Numbered from the stretch's first letter, positions 53,281-62,798 are shown. The stretch: DNA of 64,000 bases from Peptoclostridium acidaminophilum DSM 3953 (GCF_000597865.1 NZ_CP007453.1:1-64000); one strand, 5' to 3'. Numbers and translations: made by a program. The notes: generated by a model from the sequence alone, not told the origin.

Positions 53281-54180
53281 ATGCTGATAAGCGAAAAAAT
53301 AAAAACAAATCAACCGACAGTTTCATTCGAGATTTTTCCACCGAAGCCCGGCTACCCGGTGGACACAATATACGACACTATAGACAGCCTGAGTGATCTG
53401 AATCCGGATTTCATAAGCGTGACCTACGGGGCGGGGGGGAGCACAAAGGACACTACTGTAGAGATTTCATCGCTGGTCGAGCAAAAGCACAACATACCGG
53501 CGCTGGCGCATCTCACATGCCTTACATCCACAAGGGATGAAATAGACGGCATACTAGACAAGCTTGAAGCCAACGGGGTCAGGAACATACTCGCCCTCAG
53601 GGGCGATGTGCCTCAAGGAAGTTGTGCAGTCGATTTTTCAGACAGCATGTATTCGCATTCCGGAGATCTTGTGCAGCACATAAAGGAAAGGGGCGGTTTT
53701 TGCATAGGGGGCGCCTGCTATCCTGAAAAGCACAAGGAGAGCAAGAATGCATGGGACGACATTGTGCATCTGAGGGAGAAGGTGGACCAGGGTCTTGATT
53801 TTCTAATAACTCAGCTCTTCTTCGACAATGAGCTCTTCTACGGTTTTGTTGAAAAAGCCGGGAGCATGGGCGTAGACGTTCCGATTTTGCCGGGAATAAT
53901 GCCTGTTATGAACTTAAAGCAGGTAAGCAAGATTGTAAGCCTCACAGGCTGCTCTGTACCCAAGAAGTTCCTGAGAATCATTGAAAAATACGAGCATAAT
54001 CCCGAGGCTCTCAAGGAGGCGGGCATGGCTTACGCCGCATCGCAGATAATAGACCTGCTTGCGTGGGGAGTTCCAGGCGTGCACATATACTCTATGAACA
54101 AGGCCGAGGAGACAAGAAGGATTGTAAACAGCATATCCACTATAAGAGGCACTCAGAACAGAGATTGCAGCAAGCTTTAG
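53281..54180 (+). CDS. metF: Methylenetetrahydrofolate reductase MetF
   Basis: This 299-residue TIM-barrel flavoprotein reduces 5,10-methylene- to 5-methyl-tetrahydrofolate, the methyl donor for MetH. Family blocks are PTVSFEIFPPKPG at the start (catalytic Glu), FISVTYGAGGSTKDTT, ALAHLTCLTSTRDEI, LALRGDVPQG, and FFDNELFYGFVEKAGSMGVDVPILPGIMPV. ATG at 53281 has AAGGGGG upstream. It is the first gene of an S-box operon with the activation protein and metH. Confidence 0.95.
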   Translation: MLISEKIKTNQPTVSFEIFPPKPGYPVDTIYDTIDSLSDLNPDFISVTYGAGGSTKDTTVEISSLVEQKHNIPALAHLTCLTSTRDEIDGILDKLEANGVRNILALRGDVPQGSCAVDFSDSMYSHSGDLVQHIKERGGFCIGGACYPEKHKESKNAWDDIVHLREKVDQGLDFLITQLFFDNELFYGFVEKAGSMGVDVPILPGIMPVMNLKQVSKIVSLTGCSVPKKFLRIIEKYEHNPEALKEAGMAYAASQIIDLLAWGVPGVHIYSMNKAEETRRIVNSISTIRGTQNRDCSKL

Positions 54181-54203
54181 GAATGGAGAAAGGCGGAAAA
54201 TTA

Positions 54204-54875
54204 ATGCAAATTGATAGAAACGAGGTCCTAAGATATTTAAGGTGCTATAACGAGGAGCTGCTTGACAGCGCCATATTAAACATGGTGGACGAGTGCATAG
54301 CTGAAATAGGGCAGATTGCCAGGGAGTCTTCCACGTACGCAGTGTTTGAAATAAGCGGCAGGGGCGAGGAGCATGTGGAGCTGGGCGGCGCCGGGATTGT
54401 GCTGCGGGGCAGGAGCATAGCTGAGCACCTTGCGGACTGCGATACATGCGCCGTTATGGCGGCTACTCTCGGGGGCGAAGTTGACAGAAGGATAAGGACT
54501 TATTCCAAGACCGACCTTACAAGGAGCATAGTGCTTGATTCGTGCGCCACAGCCGGAATCGAGTCGGTATGCGACATATGCGAGGAGTCTATAAAGCAGC
54601 TGGCCAGTGAGCAGGGCTACGGCACGAATTTCAGGTTCAGTCCGGGTTATGGCGACATGCCCCTGGACGTGCAACCACAAATACTGAGGGCGCTGGATGC
54701 ATACAGGAGGATTGGGCTCACCGTGACTGAAAGCCTCATACTCGTGCCGAGAAAATCGGTGACGGCCATAGTAGGCTTTACAAAGAACAAAGAGCGTTCA
54801 AGGCGTACATGCGCTATATGCAGCATGAACGGCAAATGTGAATACCAAAAGAGGGGGATGACTTGTGGATCTTAG
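54204..54875 (+). CDS. Methionine synthase reactivation domain protein
   Basis: This 223-residue protein corresponds to the C-terminal activation domain of full-length MetH, here as a separate gene: YGTNFRFSPGYGDMPLDVQP holds the SAM-binding RFSPGYGD motif, and LIPRKSVTAIVG-like LVPRKSVTAIVGF lies near the end. It should supply SAM and reductant contacts to restore methylcobalamin on MetH. The C-terminal tail is Cys-rich (CAICSMNGKCEY). The ATG at 54204, with AAAGGCGG eight bases upstream, is preferred to 54183. It overlaps the start of metH by 11 bases. Confidence 0.9.
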   Translation: MQIDRNEVLRYLRCYNEELLDSAILNMVDECIAEIGQIARESSTYAVFEISGRGEEHVELGGAGIVLRGRSIAEHLADCDTCAVMAATLGGEVDRRIRTYSKTDLTRSIVLDSCATAGIESVCDICEESIKQLASEQGYGTNFRFSPGYGDMPLDVQPQILRALDAYRRIGLTVTESLILVPRKSVTAIVGFTKNKERSRRTCAICSMNGKCEYQKRGMTCGS

Positions 54876-57246
54876 GAAGTTTTTAGAGGATAGAATTCTG
54901 ATATTTGACGGAGCTATGGGCACAATGCTGCAGAAGAAGGGTATAAAGCCGGGAGAGCTTCCGGAGAGCTACAACATAGAAAAGAGCGAGATAGTCTATG
55001 AAATCCACAAGGAGTATATAGACGCAGGAGCCGACGTTGTGACTACTAACACCTTCGGGGCAAACAGACTGAAGCTCTCCGGAAGCGGCTACTCTGTGGA
55101 GCAGGTTGTAAAAAGTGCTGTGCAGGTTGCAAGACGCGCAGCCGGCGAGAAGTTTGTAGCGCTCGACATAGGTCCTATAGGCCAGATGATGGAGCCTATA
55201 GGGTTGCTCACATTCGAGGAGGCCTACGAAATATTCAAGGAACAGGTAATTGCAGGCAGCGATGGAGCTGACTTCATACTGCTTGAGACGATATCGGACC
55301 TTTACGAGGCCAAGGCGGCTGTGCTTGCAGCCAAGGAGAACTCAAGCCTGCCGGTGCTTTGCACTATGACGTTCCAGGAGAACGGAAGATCGCTAAACGG
55401 CACGGATCCCCTTACTATGGTAAAGGTGCTTGAAGGCCTTGGCTGCGACGCTGTGGGAGCCAACTGCTCCCTCGGGCCTGAGCAGATGCTGCCTATAATA
55501 GAGCAGATAGTATCAGCCGCGAGCATACCTGTTATGGTGCAGCCCAATGCCGGACTTCCGAAGGTAAGAGACGGTGAGACTTACTATGATGTGAGCGCGC
55601 AGGATTTCGTATCTCAGGTGAGGAAGATGGCCGACATGGGAGCCCTGGTGCTGGGAGGCTGCTGCGGCACGAGTCCTGAGTTCATAAGCTGCCTGAGGGC
55701 GGAGCTGGATGGTGTAAAACCGCTGCCGCTTGCTGAAAAGAGGCTCTCGTGCGCATGCTCATCCTCCAGGACTGTGGAGATAGGCAAGGGAGTTACAATA
55801 ATAGGGGAGAGGATCAATCCGACAGGCAAGAAGAGGCTCAGGGAGGCCATAAAGGCCGGCGAGCTTGACTATATAATATCGGAGGCTGTAAGGCAAACCG
55901 AGACTGGGGCGCAGGTGCTCGACATCAACATGGGCGTGCCGGGCATAGACGAGCCGGATGTCATAAGAAGGGTGGTTAAGGAGGTTCAGTCAGTAGTTGA
56001 TGTGCCTCTCCAGATAGACAGCTCCAATCCGGAGGCCATAGAGGCCGGCATACGGGTATACAACGGAAGGGCTATAATAAACTCTGTAAATGGCAAGAGG
56101 GAGAGCATGGATAAGATATTCCCAATAGCCAAAAAATACGGAGCATCAGTCATAGGGCTTACTCTCGATGAGGACGGCATACCAGCCACTGCCGAGAAGC
56201 GTGTCGAAATAGCCGACAAGATAATAAGCACAGCCAAGGAATACGGGCTCTGCGAAAACGACATCATAATAGACTGCCTTGTGCTTACGGCTTCAGCCCA
56301 GCAGGCGGACGTAATGGAGACGCTAAAGGCCATACCGCTTATAAAGGAAAAGTTCGGCGTGAAGACTACGCTAGGCGCCAGCAACGTATCGTTTGGCCTT
56401 CCAAAGCGCGAGATAATAAACGCGACATACCTGGCAATGGCGCTTTCGTATGGTTTGGACGCCCCTATAACGGATTCCACGCTCGAGAGCAACATGCAGG
56501 TTATAAGGTCCTTCAGGGTGCTCACCAACTATGACGAAAGATCAGAGGCATATATAGCGGCCTACGGCGGCGAGCAGGCGGCGCAGGTGGCGGCTCCGCA
56601 AGCTGCAGGCGAAAAAAGAAGCATTTCGAGCATCATCATAGCGGGAATGAAGGATGAGGCCTACACTTCGGCCAAGGAGCTGCTTTGCGAAAGAGAGCCC
56701 ATGGAGATTGTCAACGAGGAGCTCATACCTGCACTCGACATAGTGGGCGAGAAGTTTGACAAGGGCGAAATATTCCTGCCCCAGCTCATAAGGTCGGCCG
56801 AGACTGTGAAGATGGCTTTCGAGGCTGTCAAGGAGCAGATAATAAGCAGCGGCAGCGCAAGTGTCTCAAAGGGCAGGGTTATACTTGCAACAGTAAAGGG
56901 CGACATACACGACATAGGCAAGAACATAGTCAAGATACTCCTTGAGAATTACGGCTTCGACGTGATAGATCTAGGCAAGGACGTGGATCCCAAGCTTGTG
57001 GTCGAGACCGCAAGGAAGGAGGGCGTTGTGCTTGTAGGCCTAAGCGCGCTCATGACGACTACGGTAAATAACATGGAGGAGACTATAGTCGACATCAAAA
57101 GCCAGCTTCCGGGCTGCCAGGTTATGGTCGGCGGAGCAGTGCTCAATCAGGAATACGCGTCTGCTATAGGGGCTGATTTCTACGCAAAGGATGCAAAGGG
57201 AGCCGTTGAGATAGCAAGAAGCGTTTTCGGTGCAAGTCAGGAATAA
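54865..57246 (+). CDS. metH: B12-dependent methionine synthase MetH (without activation domain)
   Basis: This 793-residue enzyme has the homocysteine-binding domain (about 1-290, zinc Cys in VLGGCCGTSP), the methyltetrahydrofolate (pterin-binding) domain (about 310-570, GERINPTGKKRL), the cobalamin cap (about 590-670) and the B12-binding domain (about 675-793) with GDIHDIGKN, whose His binds cobalt. The usual fourth domain is absent and is supplied by the upstream gene, a known layout in Clostridia. GTG at 54865 has GAGGGGG upstream. It is the last gene of the S-box operon. Confidence 0.96.
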   Translation: MDLRKFLEDRILIFDGAMGTMLQKKGIKPGELPESYNIEKSEIVYEIHKEYIDAGADVVTTNTFGANRLKLSGSGYSVEQVVKSAVQVARRAAGEKFVALDIGPIGQMMEPIGLLTFEEAYEIFKEQVIAGSDGADFILLETISDLYEAKAAVLAAKENSSLPVLCTMTFQENGRSLNGTDPLTMVKVLEGLGCDAVGANCSLGPEQMLPIIEQIVSAASIPVMVQPNAGLPKVRDGETYYDVSAQDFVSQVRKMADMGALVLGGCCGTSPEFISCLRAELDGVKPLPLAEKRLSCACSSSRTVEIGKGVTIIGERINPTGKKRLREAIKAGELDYIISEAVRQTETGAQVLDINMGVPGIDEPDVIRRVVKEVQSVVDVPLQIDSSNPEAIEAGIRVYNGRAIINSVNGKRESMDKIFPIAKKYGASVIGLTLDEDGIPATAEKRVEIADKIISTAKEYGLCENDIIIDCLVLTASAQQADVMETLKAIPLIKEKFGVKTTLGASNVSFGLPKREIINATYLAMALSYGLDAPITDSTLESNMQVIRSFRVLTNYDERSEAYIAAYGGEQAAQVAAPQAAGEKRSISSIIIAGMKDEAYTSAKELLCEREPMEIVNEELIPALDIVGEKFDKGEIFLPQLIRSAETVKMAFEAVKEQIISSGSASVSKGRVILATVKGDIHDIGKNIVKILLENYGFDVIDLGKDVDPKLVVETARKEGVVLVGLSALMTTTVNNMEETIVDIKSQLPGCQVMVGGAVLNQEYASAIGADFYAKDAKGAVEIARSVFGASQE

Positions 57247-57325
57247 ATAGAGGCTAACACTCGTGGCTTAAGCCATGGGCAGTTGGCAGCATGCTGTTTA
57301 ACATGAAAAATGAGTTTTATGATCT

Positions 57326-57362
57326 AGGCCCCGGAGCATGCTGCAAATTCCGGGGCCTTCTT
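57326..57362 (+). terminator. Terminator of the metF-metH operon
   Basis: AGGCCCCGGA (57326-57335) pairs with TCCGGGGCCT (57349-57358), followed by TCTT. It is 80 bases after the metH stop. The T run is short. Confidence 0.7.
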
Positions 57363-57512
57363 ATGCCTTTCCTGCATGTTTTAGATAAGTCAAAAAGTGG
57401 TATATCATAATTAGCAGGACTGACAGGATTGACACCGCAAAATTACAGACTTGGAGAAAGCAGGCTGCAATATTTTAAGTGAACTTGCTCTATATGTTTT
57501 GGAGGTGCGAAA

Positions 57513-58322
57513 TTGGAAATTCCGGTGAACAGGTGGCATGAGGCCATTGAATACAGAGGCTCGAGAAGGAGCTTTGAGGACACGGCAATAAGTATGGAGG
57601 ACGCCAGGGCGCTCGAGGAGCTGTGCGAAAGAATCAGCGGAAATACTGGTGACATCCGTCTTGTGTTTGCACAAAATGGGGTCGACAACGTATTCCGGGG
57701 CGCACTTGGAAAAAATATCGCAAGGATAATTAGGCCTTCGGCATACGTAGCCCTCATAGGGGACGCCAAGGCTCCTAACATACAGGAAAAGCTGGGATAT
57801 GCGGGCGAATGCGTGGTGCTCGAGGCGACATCGCTCGGCGTCGACTCGTGCTGGATAGGCGGATTTTTCAGCCAGGAAGGAATAAGGGAAGAAATGGGAA
57901 TAGATCAGGATGAGTTCGTACCTGCGGTAATAGCGCTCGGCTACGCCAACGAAAAAAAGAGCATCTCAGAAAAGCTCATAAAGGGGATATCAAAAAGCCA
58001 TTCACGAAAGGACATAGACAGCATAAGCACCGGTCTCCCAAGGGCTGAGTGGGCTGAGTGGGTCAAAAGCGCCGTTGAGGCTGCAAGGCAATCGCCGTCC
58101 GCTGTAAACAGGCAGCCATGGAGGTTTGAAGTGGGCGAGGACTATATAAAGGTGATGCTTGACACACCAGACAACAGCTACAGCATATCAAAAAGGCTGG
58201 ACTGCGGGATAGCCATGCTCCACATTGAGCTTGGCGCCAGGTACATGGGCGCCGTAGGTAGTTGGAGGTATCTGGAGCAGCCTGAGGTTGCAGTGTACGA
58301 GGTGGATGAGATCAGGCTGTAA
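57513..58322 (+). CDS. Nitroreductase-family protein
   Basis: This 269-residue protein has the two-lobed putative TM-nitroreductase form: IEYRGSRRSFEDTAIS near the N-terminus, GECVVLEATSLGVDSCWIGGFF, and in the second half AARQSPSAVNRQPWRFEV, the flavin-side motif of nitroreductases, and RLDCGIAMLHIELGA. It binds FMN; the substrate is unknown. The start is TTG at 57513 with TTGGAGG eight bases upstream. Confidence 0.8.
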   Translation: MEIPVNRWHEAIEYRGSRRSFEDTAISMEDARALEELCERISGNTGDIRLVFAQNGVDNVFRGALGKNIARIIRPSAYVALIGDAKAPNIQEKLGYAGECVVLEATSLGVDSCWIGGFFSQEGIREEMGIDQDEFVPAVIALGYANEKKSISEKLIKGISKSHSRKDIDSISTGLPRAEWAEWVKSAVEAARQSPSAVNRQPWRFEVGEDYIKVMLDTPDNSYSISKRLDCGIAMLHIELGARYMGAVGSWRYLEQPEVAVYEVDEIRL

Positions 58323-58362
58323 GCGGCTATGAATATAAGGCTGAAAAGGAGAGGGAAATGGA

Positions 58363-58971
58363 ATGAGAAAAATAAAGCTTGTTATTCTGGGAATCGTGAG
58401 CATGGCATTGCTCAGCGGCTGCAACCTGGCGCAGAAGGAGTTCGGTGAGGTGGAGAACACCTTCAAGGGTAGGGAGGCCGTAATACAGACCTACGACGAG
58501 GAGAGCAACATAATAGACCAGGTAAGGGGCAAGTCGATAAGCGTGACATCAGAGGACAAGTTTGCAACAAAGGATACGGAGGGCAATATTACACAGGAAT
58601 CCTCGGTCATAAGCCTGACTGTCGGGGGCAAGTCAATGGTGCATGTCGGCAGCAGCCTTATTGTTTATGAAAAGGGCCTCGTTGACATTTTTAATGAGTA
58701 CTCGAAGACTGTCGATGTAAAAAATACGGACAGGTCTATTCCGTTTCTCAACAGGATGATAAACGACATGAAGAACATTACAACAGGCAAGAGCAAGATA
58801 GTTCTCATAAGGTCACAGTCGGGCAAGCCATTGGCAACATTTGCCGGGGAAAACGTGAGCTATTTCGCCACTGAGATAGACAAGTCAACAGGCATTATAA
58901 TAGACGGCAAGCACCTCTTTGTATACAGGTGCGACTACACCATATACGACGCTGAGCTGCTGGGGAATTAG
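58363..58971 (+). CDS. DUF5052-type lipoprotein
   Basis: This 202-residue protein has a lipoprotein signal (MALLSGC, Cys 20) and a single soluble domain with FGEVENTFKGREAVIQTYDE and YNVYRCDYTIYDAELLGN-like ends (FVYRCDYTIYDAELLGN). It resembles the DUF5052 lipoproteins of clostridia, with unknown function, exposed at the cell surface. AAAGGAGAGGG precedes the ATG by about ten bases. It lies 40 bases after the nitroreductase gene. Confidence 0.8.
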   Translation: MRKIKLVILGIVSMALLSGCNLAQKEFGEVENTFKGREAVIQTYDEESNIIDQVRGKSISVTSEDKFATKDTEGNITQESSVISLTVGGKSMVHVGSSLIVYEKGLVDIFNEYSKTVDVKNTDRSIPFLNRMINDMKNITTGKSKIVLIRSQSGKPLATFAGENVSYFATEIDKSTGIIIDGKHLFVYRCDYTIYDAELLGN

Positions 58972-59119
58972 ACAAATGCATACTAGGGACAAATATTTTC
59001 CTATTTGCAAGGGAGACTCAGCGATGGTAATCTAGTGTATATGGCTAAGCGTGCAGAGGACTGTAAAAAATCAAGAAGGCAGTTTTGGCGCGCTGAATTA
59101 ATATTGCGGAGGTGCGGAT

Positions 59120-59425
59120 ATGGTAAGGCATATTGTAATGTGGAAGCTTAAAGACAGCGCGGAGGGCAATGGCAAGGCGAGAAACGCGCAGATAATCAAG
59201 GAGAGGCTCGAGGGGCTAAAGGAAAAGATAAGCCAGATAGAGGAGATCGAAGTTGGAATAAATTCGGACGCATCTCCTGCAGGCAACTACGATGTGGTGC
59301 TTGTAATGACCTGCAAGGATTTCGCGGCGCTCAAGGAGTATGCTGAGCATCCTGACCATGTTGAGGCCGGAAGCTTTGTAAAGAAGGTTGTAGAGGCGAG
59401 AGCTGCCGTAGACTACGAGTATTAA
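59120..59425 (+). CDS. Dabb (stress-responsive A/B barrel) domain protein
   Basis: This 101-residue single-domain protein is a dimeric alpha/beta barrel: MVRHIVMWKLKDSA at the start, LEGLKEKISQIEEIEVGINSD, YDVVLVMTCKDFAALKEYAEHPDH, ending in a helix. The function is unknown. GGAGGTGCGGAT precedes the ATG. The 148 bases before it hold nothing recognisable. Confidence 0.88.
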   Translation: MVRHIVMWKLKDSAEGNGKARNAQIIKERLEGLKEKISQIEEIEVGINSDASPAGNYDVVLVMTCKDFAALKEYAEHPDHVEAGSFVKKVVEARAAVDYEY

Positions 59426-59500
59426 TAGAGCCTTCTGAGAAGGTTCAGTCTTGGCAAGTACAGCAGCAACATGATAGGCATATTTATAATATAATGAAGT

Positions 59501-59547
59501 AAGTCCCTGAGACCTTGGAAGCTGTGCCAAGATTTCAGGGACTTTTT
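59501..59547. terminator. Bidirectional terminator
   Basis: AAGTCCCTGA (59501-59510) pairs with TCAGGGACTT (59535-59544), with inner CTTGG/CCAAG and a T run. It ends the Dabb gene and, on the other strand, the LUD gene. Confidence 0.85.
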
Positions 59548-59565
59548 GTCTATGTGAGCAAGGGA

Positions 59566-60207
59566 TTAGTAACCAAGCTCCTTGTCGATTATTATGACGT
59601 GCATTCTGTCGTTTGCCGGCTGTTTTTTGATGAGCACGTAATCGTTGCATATCCTGTCGGGGCGATTGCAGTTTGTGCAGTAGCCAAGCTCGGCGCAGGG
59701 AGTTTTTCTGCTTAGCCTTCTGGCGTTTGCCGGCGCTGCTGTGCTTCTCAGCCTTTCCATGGCTTGCTGCTCGTCTTTAACTATTTTGTTCACTCCGGCT
59801 ATCACTATAACCTTGTCGGGGCCGTAAATCATGGCGGCTACTCTGTTTCCGTTGCCGTCGACATTGAAGAGCTCTCCGCTTTCTGTTATGGCGTTGGAGC
59901 TTGTAAAGTAGGCGTCTGCCGAAAAGCTTTTTCGATATATGTCCTTTATGTCCTCGGGAGTAAGCCCCTCCGCATATCTGTCAAGGAAGTTATATCTTCC
60001 GCTTCGCAGATGGTCGATTATTCCGGCATCAAAGAGTGTCATCGAGCCTCCAACCGAGACTGTGCTGCCATCTTTCACGAGCTCCATGATTTTTTCTATG
60101 GCCTGCTCGCAGGTTTGAACGTTATACGCGCTGATGTTGTTCCGGCGAAGGTTGTCTATAGTTCTTTTTACCCTTTCACTTATAACCCATGTCAAATTCT
60201 TATCCAT
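59566..60207 (-). CDS. LUD domain protein (lactate utilisation LutC-like)
   Basis: This 213-residue protein shows the LUD family pattern: VISERVKRTIDNLRRNNI, KDGSTVSVGGSMTLFDAGI, FTSSNAITESGELFNVDGNGNRVAAMIYGPDKVIVIAGVNKIV. LUD proteins work in lactate or related oxidation with Fe-S partners, but such partners are not here, so the role is open. A C-terminal Cys group (CAELGYCTNCNRPDRIC) could bind a metal cluster. AGGAGGG precedes the ATG at 60207. Confidence 0.88.
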   Translation of the reverse strand: MDKNLTWVISERVKRTIDNLRRNNISAYNVQTCEQAIEKIMELVKDGSTVSVGGSMTLFDAGIIDHLRSGRYNFLDRYAEGLTPEDIKDIYRKSFSADAYFTSSNAITESGELFNVDGNGNRVAAMIYGPDKVIVIAGVNKIVKDEQQAMERLRSTAAPANARRLSRKTPCAELGYCTNCNRPDRICNDYVLIKKQPANDRMHVIIIDKELGY

Positions 60208-60365
60208 AATGCCCTCCTTTTGTTCAAAATTACTGAGTATGTGATATATTTAGATTATACAACAATAGACAGGCTGATGGGAGACTCAAAATAGAGGCTT
60301 GTTGCCGGATGCGGCAGCTTCGGCAGAGTCAAAACCGTAAAAAGCCGCGGCAAGGAGAGTACATA

Positions 60366-60950
60366 ATGGACAGACTAAAGAAACAATTGAATTTTATAAT
60401 GGAGGTAGACAAGCTAAAGGAGATATTCAGGCAGTCTATAGTATCGAGCGGCTCAAGGCGGGAAAATGACGCAGAGCATTCATGGCACATAGCGCTAATG
60501 GCAATACTCCTTTCAGAGCATGCCAACGAGCGAGTGGATGTGCTCAGGGTAGTAAAGATGCTGCTCCTGCACGATATAGTCGAGATAGACGCGGGAGATA
60601 CGTACAACTACGACGAGGAGGCTCTCCTTGACAAGAGGCAGAGGGAGGAGGCGGCCGCAAAGAGGCTTTTTGGCCTGCTTCCAGATGACCAGCGCGACGA
60701 GTTCATGGAGCTATGGGAGGAGTTCGAAAGGAGAGCCACTCCGGAGTCCAGGTACGCGGCGGCGCTCGATCGCCTTCAGCCTATGCTGCTCAACTACATG
60801 ACAAAGGGCAAGTCGTGGATAGACCATGGGATAACATCAGAAATGGTATTCAGAAAGAACAGGCACATAGAGGAGGGCTCAGAGGCCCTTTGGGGTTTCA
60901 CAGAGGATATGCTGGGCGAGTGCATTGAAAGGGGATATTTGAAAAAATAG
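60366..60950 (+). CDS. HD-domain hydrolase, YfbR/HDDC2-like
   Basis: This 194-residue protein has the HD set: ENDAEHSWHIALMAILL (first His), LLLHDIVEIDAGDTY (His-Asp) and AAALDRLQPMLLNY (last Asp). The family includes 5'-deoxynucleotidases. The ATG at 60366 has CAAGGAGAG upstream; the frame from 60309 has no good site. It lies 11 bases before the Fe-S protein gene, so they form an operon. Confidence 0.85.
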   Translation: MDRLKKQLNFIMEVDKLKEIFRQSIVSSGSRRENDAEHSWHIALMAILLSEHANERVDVLRVVKMLLLHDIVEIDAGDTYNYDEEALLDKRQREEAAAKRLFGLLPDDQRDEFMELWEEFERRATPESRYAAALDRLQPMLLNYMTKGKSWIDHGITSEMVFRKNRHIEEGSEALWGFTEDMLGECIERGYLKK

Positions 60951-60961
60951 GAGGCGATAGT

Positions 60962-61729
60962 GTGAAGCATATCATAGAGGAGAGGATTGCGGATTTTGTA
61001 GGCGGATACGCTATGCGTAAAAGCACGCTGACAAGGTGGCAAAGACCGATTGTTGCGTATGCAGGCGCAGACGATGCACTCTTTGAAAAGCTCAAGGATG
61101 CGGTTGGTCCGGACCACATGATGCCCAGGGACTTCATGGAGGATGCCGCCACAGTGATTACTTATTTTCTGCCTTTTGAGGAGAGCGTAGCAAGGAGCAA
61201 CATAGACGGCAGATTCAGCTCGTGGGAGTGGGGCAAGGCTTATGTTGAGACAAACGAGATGATACTGGAGCTCAATGCCTATATAAAGGAGTTAGTCGAG
61301 GAGCTTGGGCACAGGGCGGCGCTGGTGCCGACGGCCCTGAATTTCACAAAGGACCGGCTAATTAGTGATTGGTCCCAAAGGCACGTGGCGTATGTTGCGG
61401 GCCTTGGCAAGTTCGGCTTAAACAACATGCTGATAACAGAAAAAGGCTGCTGTGGCAGGATAGGCAGCGTGGTTACCAATATGAGGCTTGAGCCGACTGA
61501 TCGCAAGGAAGCGGAGGCTTGCCTCTACAAACAGAGCGGAAGCTGCAAGCTGTGCGTAGGCAGATGCATTAACGACGCACTGTTTGAGGACGGCTTCGAC
61601 AGGGAAAAGTGTTACGAGATGTGTGTGCTGAACATGGACAGACTGAAGGAAGCCGGCCATGCCGACGTGTGCGGCAAGTGCACTGTAGGGCTGCCCTGTT
61701 CTTTCAAGGATCCTGTAGGGCAGCCATAA
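60962..61729 (+). CDS. QueG-like iron-sulfur protein
   Basis: This 255-residue protein resembles the epoxyqueuosine reductase family: AATVITYFLPF near residue 62, HVAYVAGLGKFGLNNMLITEKGCCGRIGSVVTNM with the cobalamin-side region, and Cys motifs CKLCVGRC and CEMCVLN / CGKCTVGLPC near the C-terminus for a cluster. It is shorter than QueG (about 380) and lacks the second ferredoxin part, so a different reductase role is likely. GTG at 60962 has AGGAGG eight bases upstream. Confidence 0.75.
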   Translation: MKHIIEERIADFVGGYAMRKSTLTRWQRPIVAYAGADDALFEKLKDAVGPDHMMPRDFMEDAATVITYFLPFEESVARSNIDGRFSSWEWGKAYVETNEMILELNAYIKELVEELGHRAALVPTALNFTKDRLISDWSQRHVAYVAGLGKFGLNNMLITEKGCCGRIGSVVTNMRLEPTDRKEAEACLYKQSGSCKLCVGRCINDALFEDGFDREKCYEMCVLNMDRLKEAGHADVCGKCTVGLPCSFKDPVGQP

Positions 61730-61741
61730 TAAAAGAAATAA

Positions 61742-61783
61742 AAAAGCCTGAAGGTCTGTATCGAAATACCTTCAGGCTTTTGC
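61742..61783. terminator. Bidirectional terminator
   Basis: AAAAGCCTGAAGGT (61742-61755) pairs with ACCTTCAGGCTTTT (61768-61781). It follows the QueG-like gene and also faces the convergent zinc-ribbon gene. Confidence 0.85.
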
Positions 61784-61913
61784 GTTTTTGTAGTCAAGCT
61801 GAGTATTTTGGGGAATTAAAGTTTCGAATAAGTCCTTTGCAATCAATGATATTTTTATAACTATGCTATATTTTTTATATGTAATTGAATATATTGTTTG
61901 ATAGAATATTCGA

Positions 61914-62186
61914 TTAGCTGCACTGCAACAGTTTTGTACTTTCAGATATGTTGGATTCTGATGTTTCGGTAGCAGTTATGTACTCCACGTCACACTGGTC
62001 GCAGTATAGGTTCCATTGGTAGTAATCTTTGATCATTTCTTTGCATTCGCCGCATTCACAGCACTCTACGCCTCCTGCGTATTTGTCTGAAACGCCGCAT
62101 TTGACGCATGGATTTAGCTTGATATGCTCCTTGCCCCTTATCTCTCCTGGTTGTCCGCATATAGGGCATTCGTTCCAATATTTCAT
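61914..62186 (-). CDS. Small multi-CxxC zinc-ribbon protein, copy 1
   Basis: This 90-residue protein has four Cys pairs: CPIC, CVKC, CCECGEC and CDQC, so it should bind two or more zinc ions. A Ser/Thr-rich tail (TETSESNISESTKLLQCS) follows. GGAGGG precedes the ATG. It is about 75% identical over its first 70 residues by eye to the gene at 62553, in the same orientation. Function is unknown. Confidence 0.75.
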   Translation of the reverse strand: MKYWNECPICGQPGEIRGKEHIKLNPCVKCGVSDKYAGGVECCECGECKEMIKDYYQWNLYCDQCDVEYITATETSESNISESTKLLQCS

Positions 62187-62552
62187 ATATATCCCTCCTT
62201 AAACCAAGTTGTTTGTTTTTTAACAATACATCCTATATATATATTACCACCATTTTGGATAAATATCACTATTAACTTAATGTTTTTTTTAACAAACTTT
62301 ATCTAATGTTCGCATAATAAAACAATATGACATACTATATAAGGGCGGGCTCACATGCTCTTATGCTGATCTGGCAGGATATGGGGAATTTAAACAAATA
62401 AATAGCCTGGAGGCGGTTTTTGAAATCCGTTTCCAGGCTTTATTGTTTTATGTTTTCATTGATATTAGTCGAATAAGCAGAATGATTCCTCTTTCAAACG
62501 GTCCTTTATTTGTAATTGGACTCTTTATGTGAGATGTTTTTTAATGTAGATA
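62187..62552. other. Region between the two zinc-ribbon genes
   Basis: No gene is seen. It holds the upstream region of copy 1, including GACATACTATATAAGGGCG near 62328-62347, which is nearly repeated near 62940 upstream of copy 2. It also holds a terminator, AGCCTGGA (62404-62411) pairing with TCCAGGCT (62432-62439). Confidence 0.5.
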
Positions 62553-62798
62553 CTAGCTGCACTGAAGCAGTTCTGATTCAGTTGCGGCTATGTATTCCGT
62601 ATTGCAATGGTCACAGTGAAGATGCCATTGATGATAGTCCTTGACCATCTGCCTGCAATCGCCGCATTCACAACACTCTACGCCCCCTGCGTATTTGTCT
62701 GAAACGCCGCATTTGATGCATGGATTAAGTCTCACATGCTCTTTGTCTCTTATCTCCCCTGGTTGTCCGCATACAGGACATTCTTTCCAGTCTCTCAT
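62553..62798 (-). CDS. Small multi-CxxC zinc-ribbon protein, copy 2
   Basis: This 81-residue paralogue of the gene at 61914 keeps all Cys pairs (CPVC, CIKC, CCECGDC, CDHC) and the core NPC-KCGVSDKYAGGVECCECG. It has a shorter tail but the same LLQCS end. GAGGGGG precedes the ATG. The duplicated unit includes upstream sequence. Confidence 0.75.
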   Translation of the reverse strand: MRDWKECPVCGQPGEIRDKEHVRLNPCIKCGVSDKYAGGVECCECGDCRQMVKDYHQWHLHCDHCNTEYIAATESELLQCS

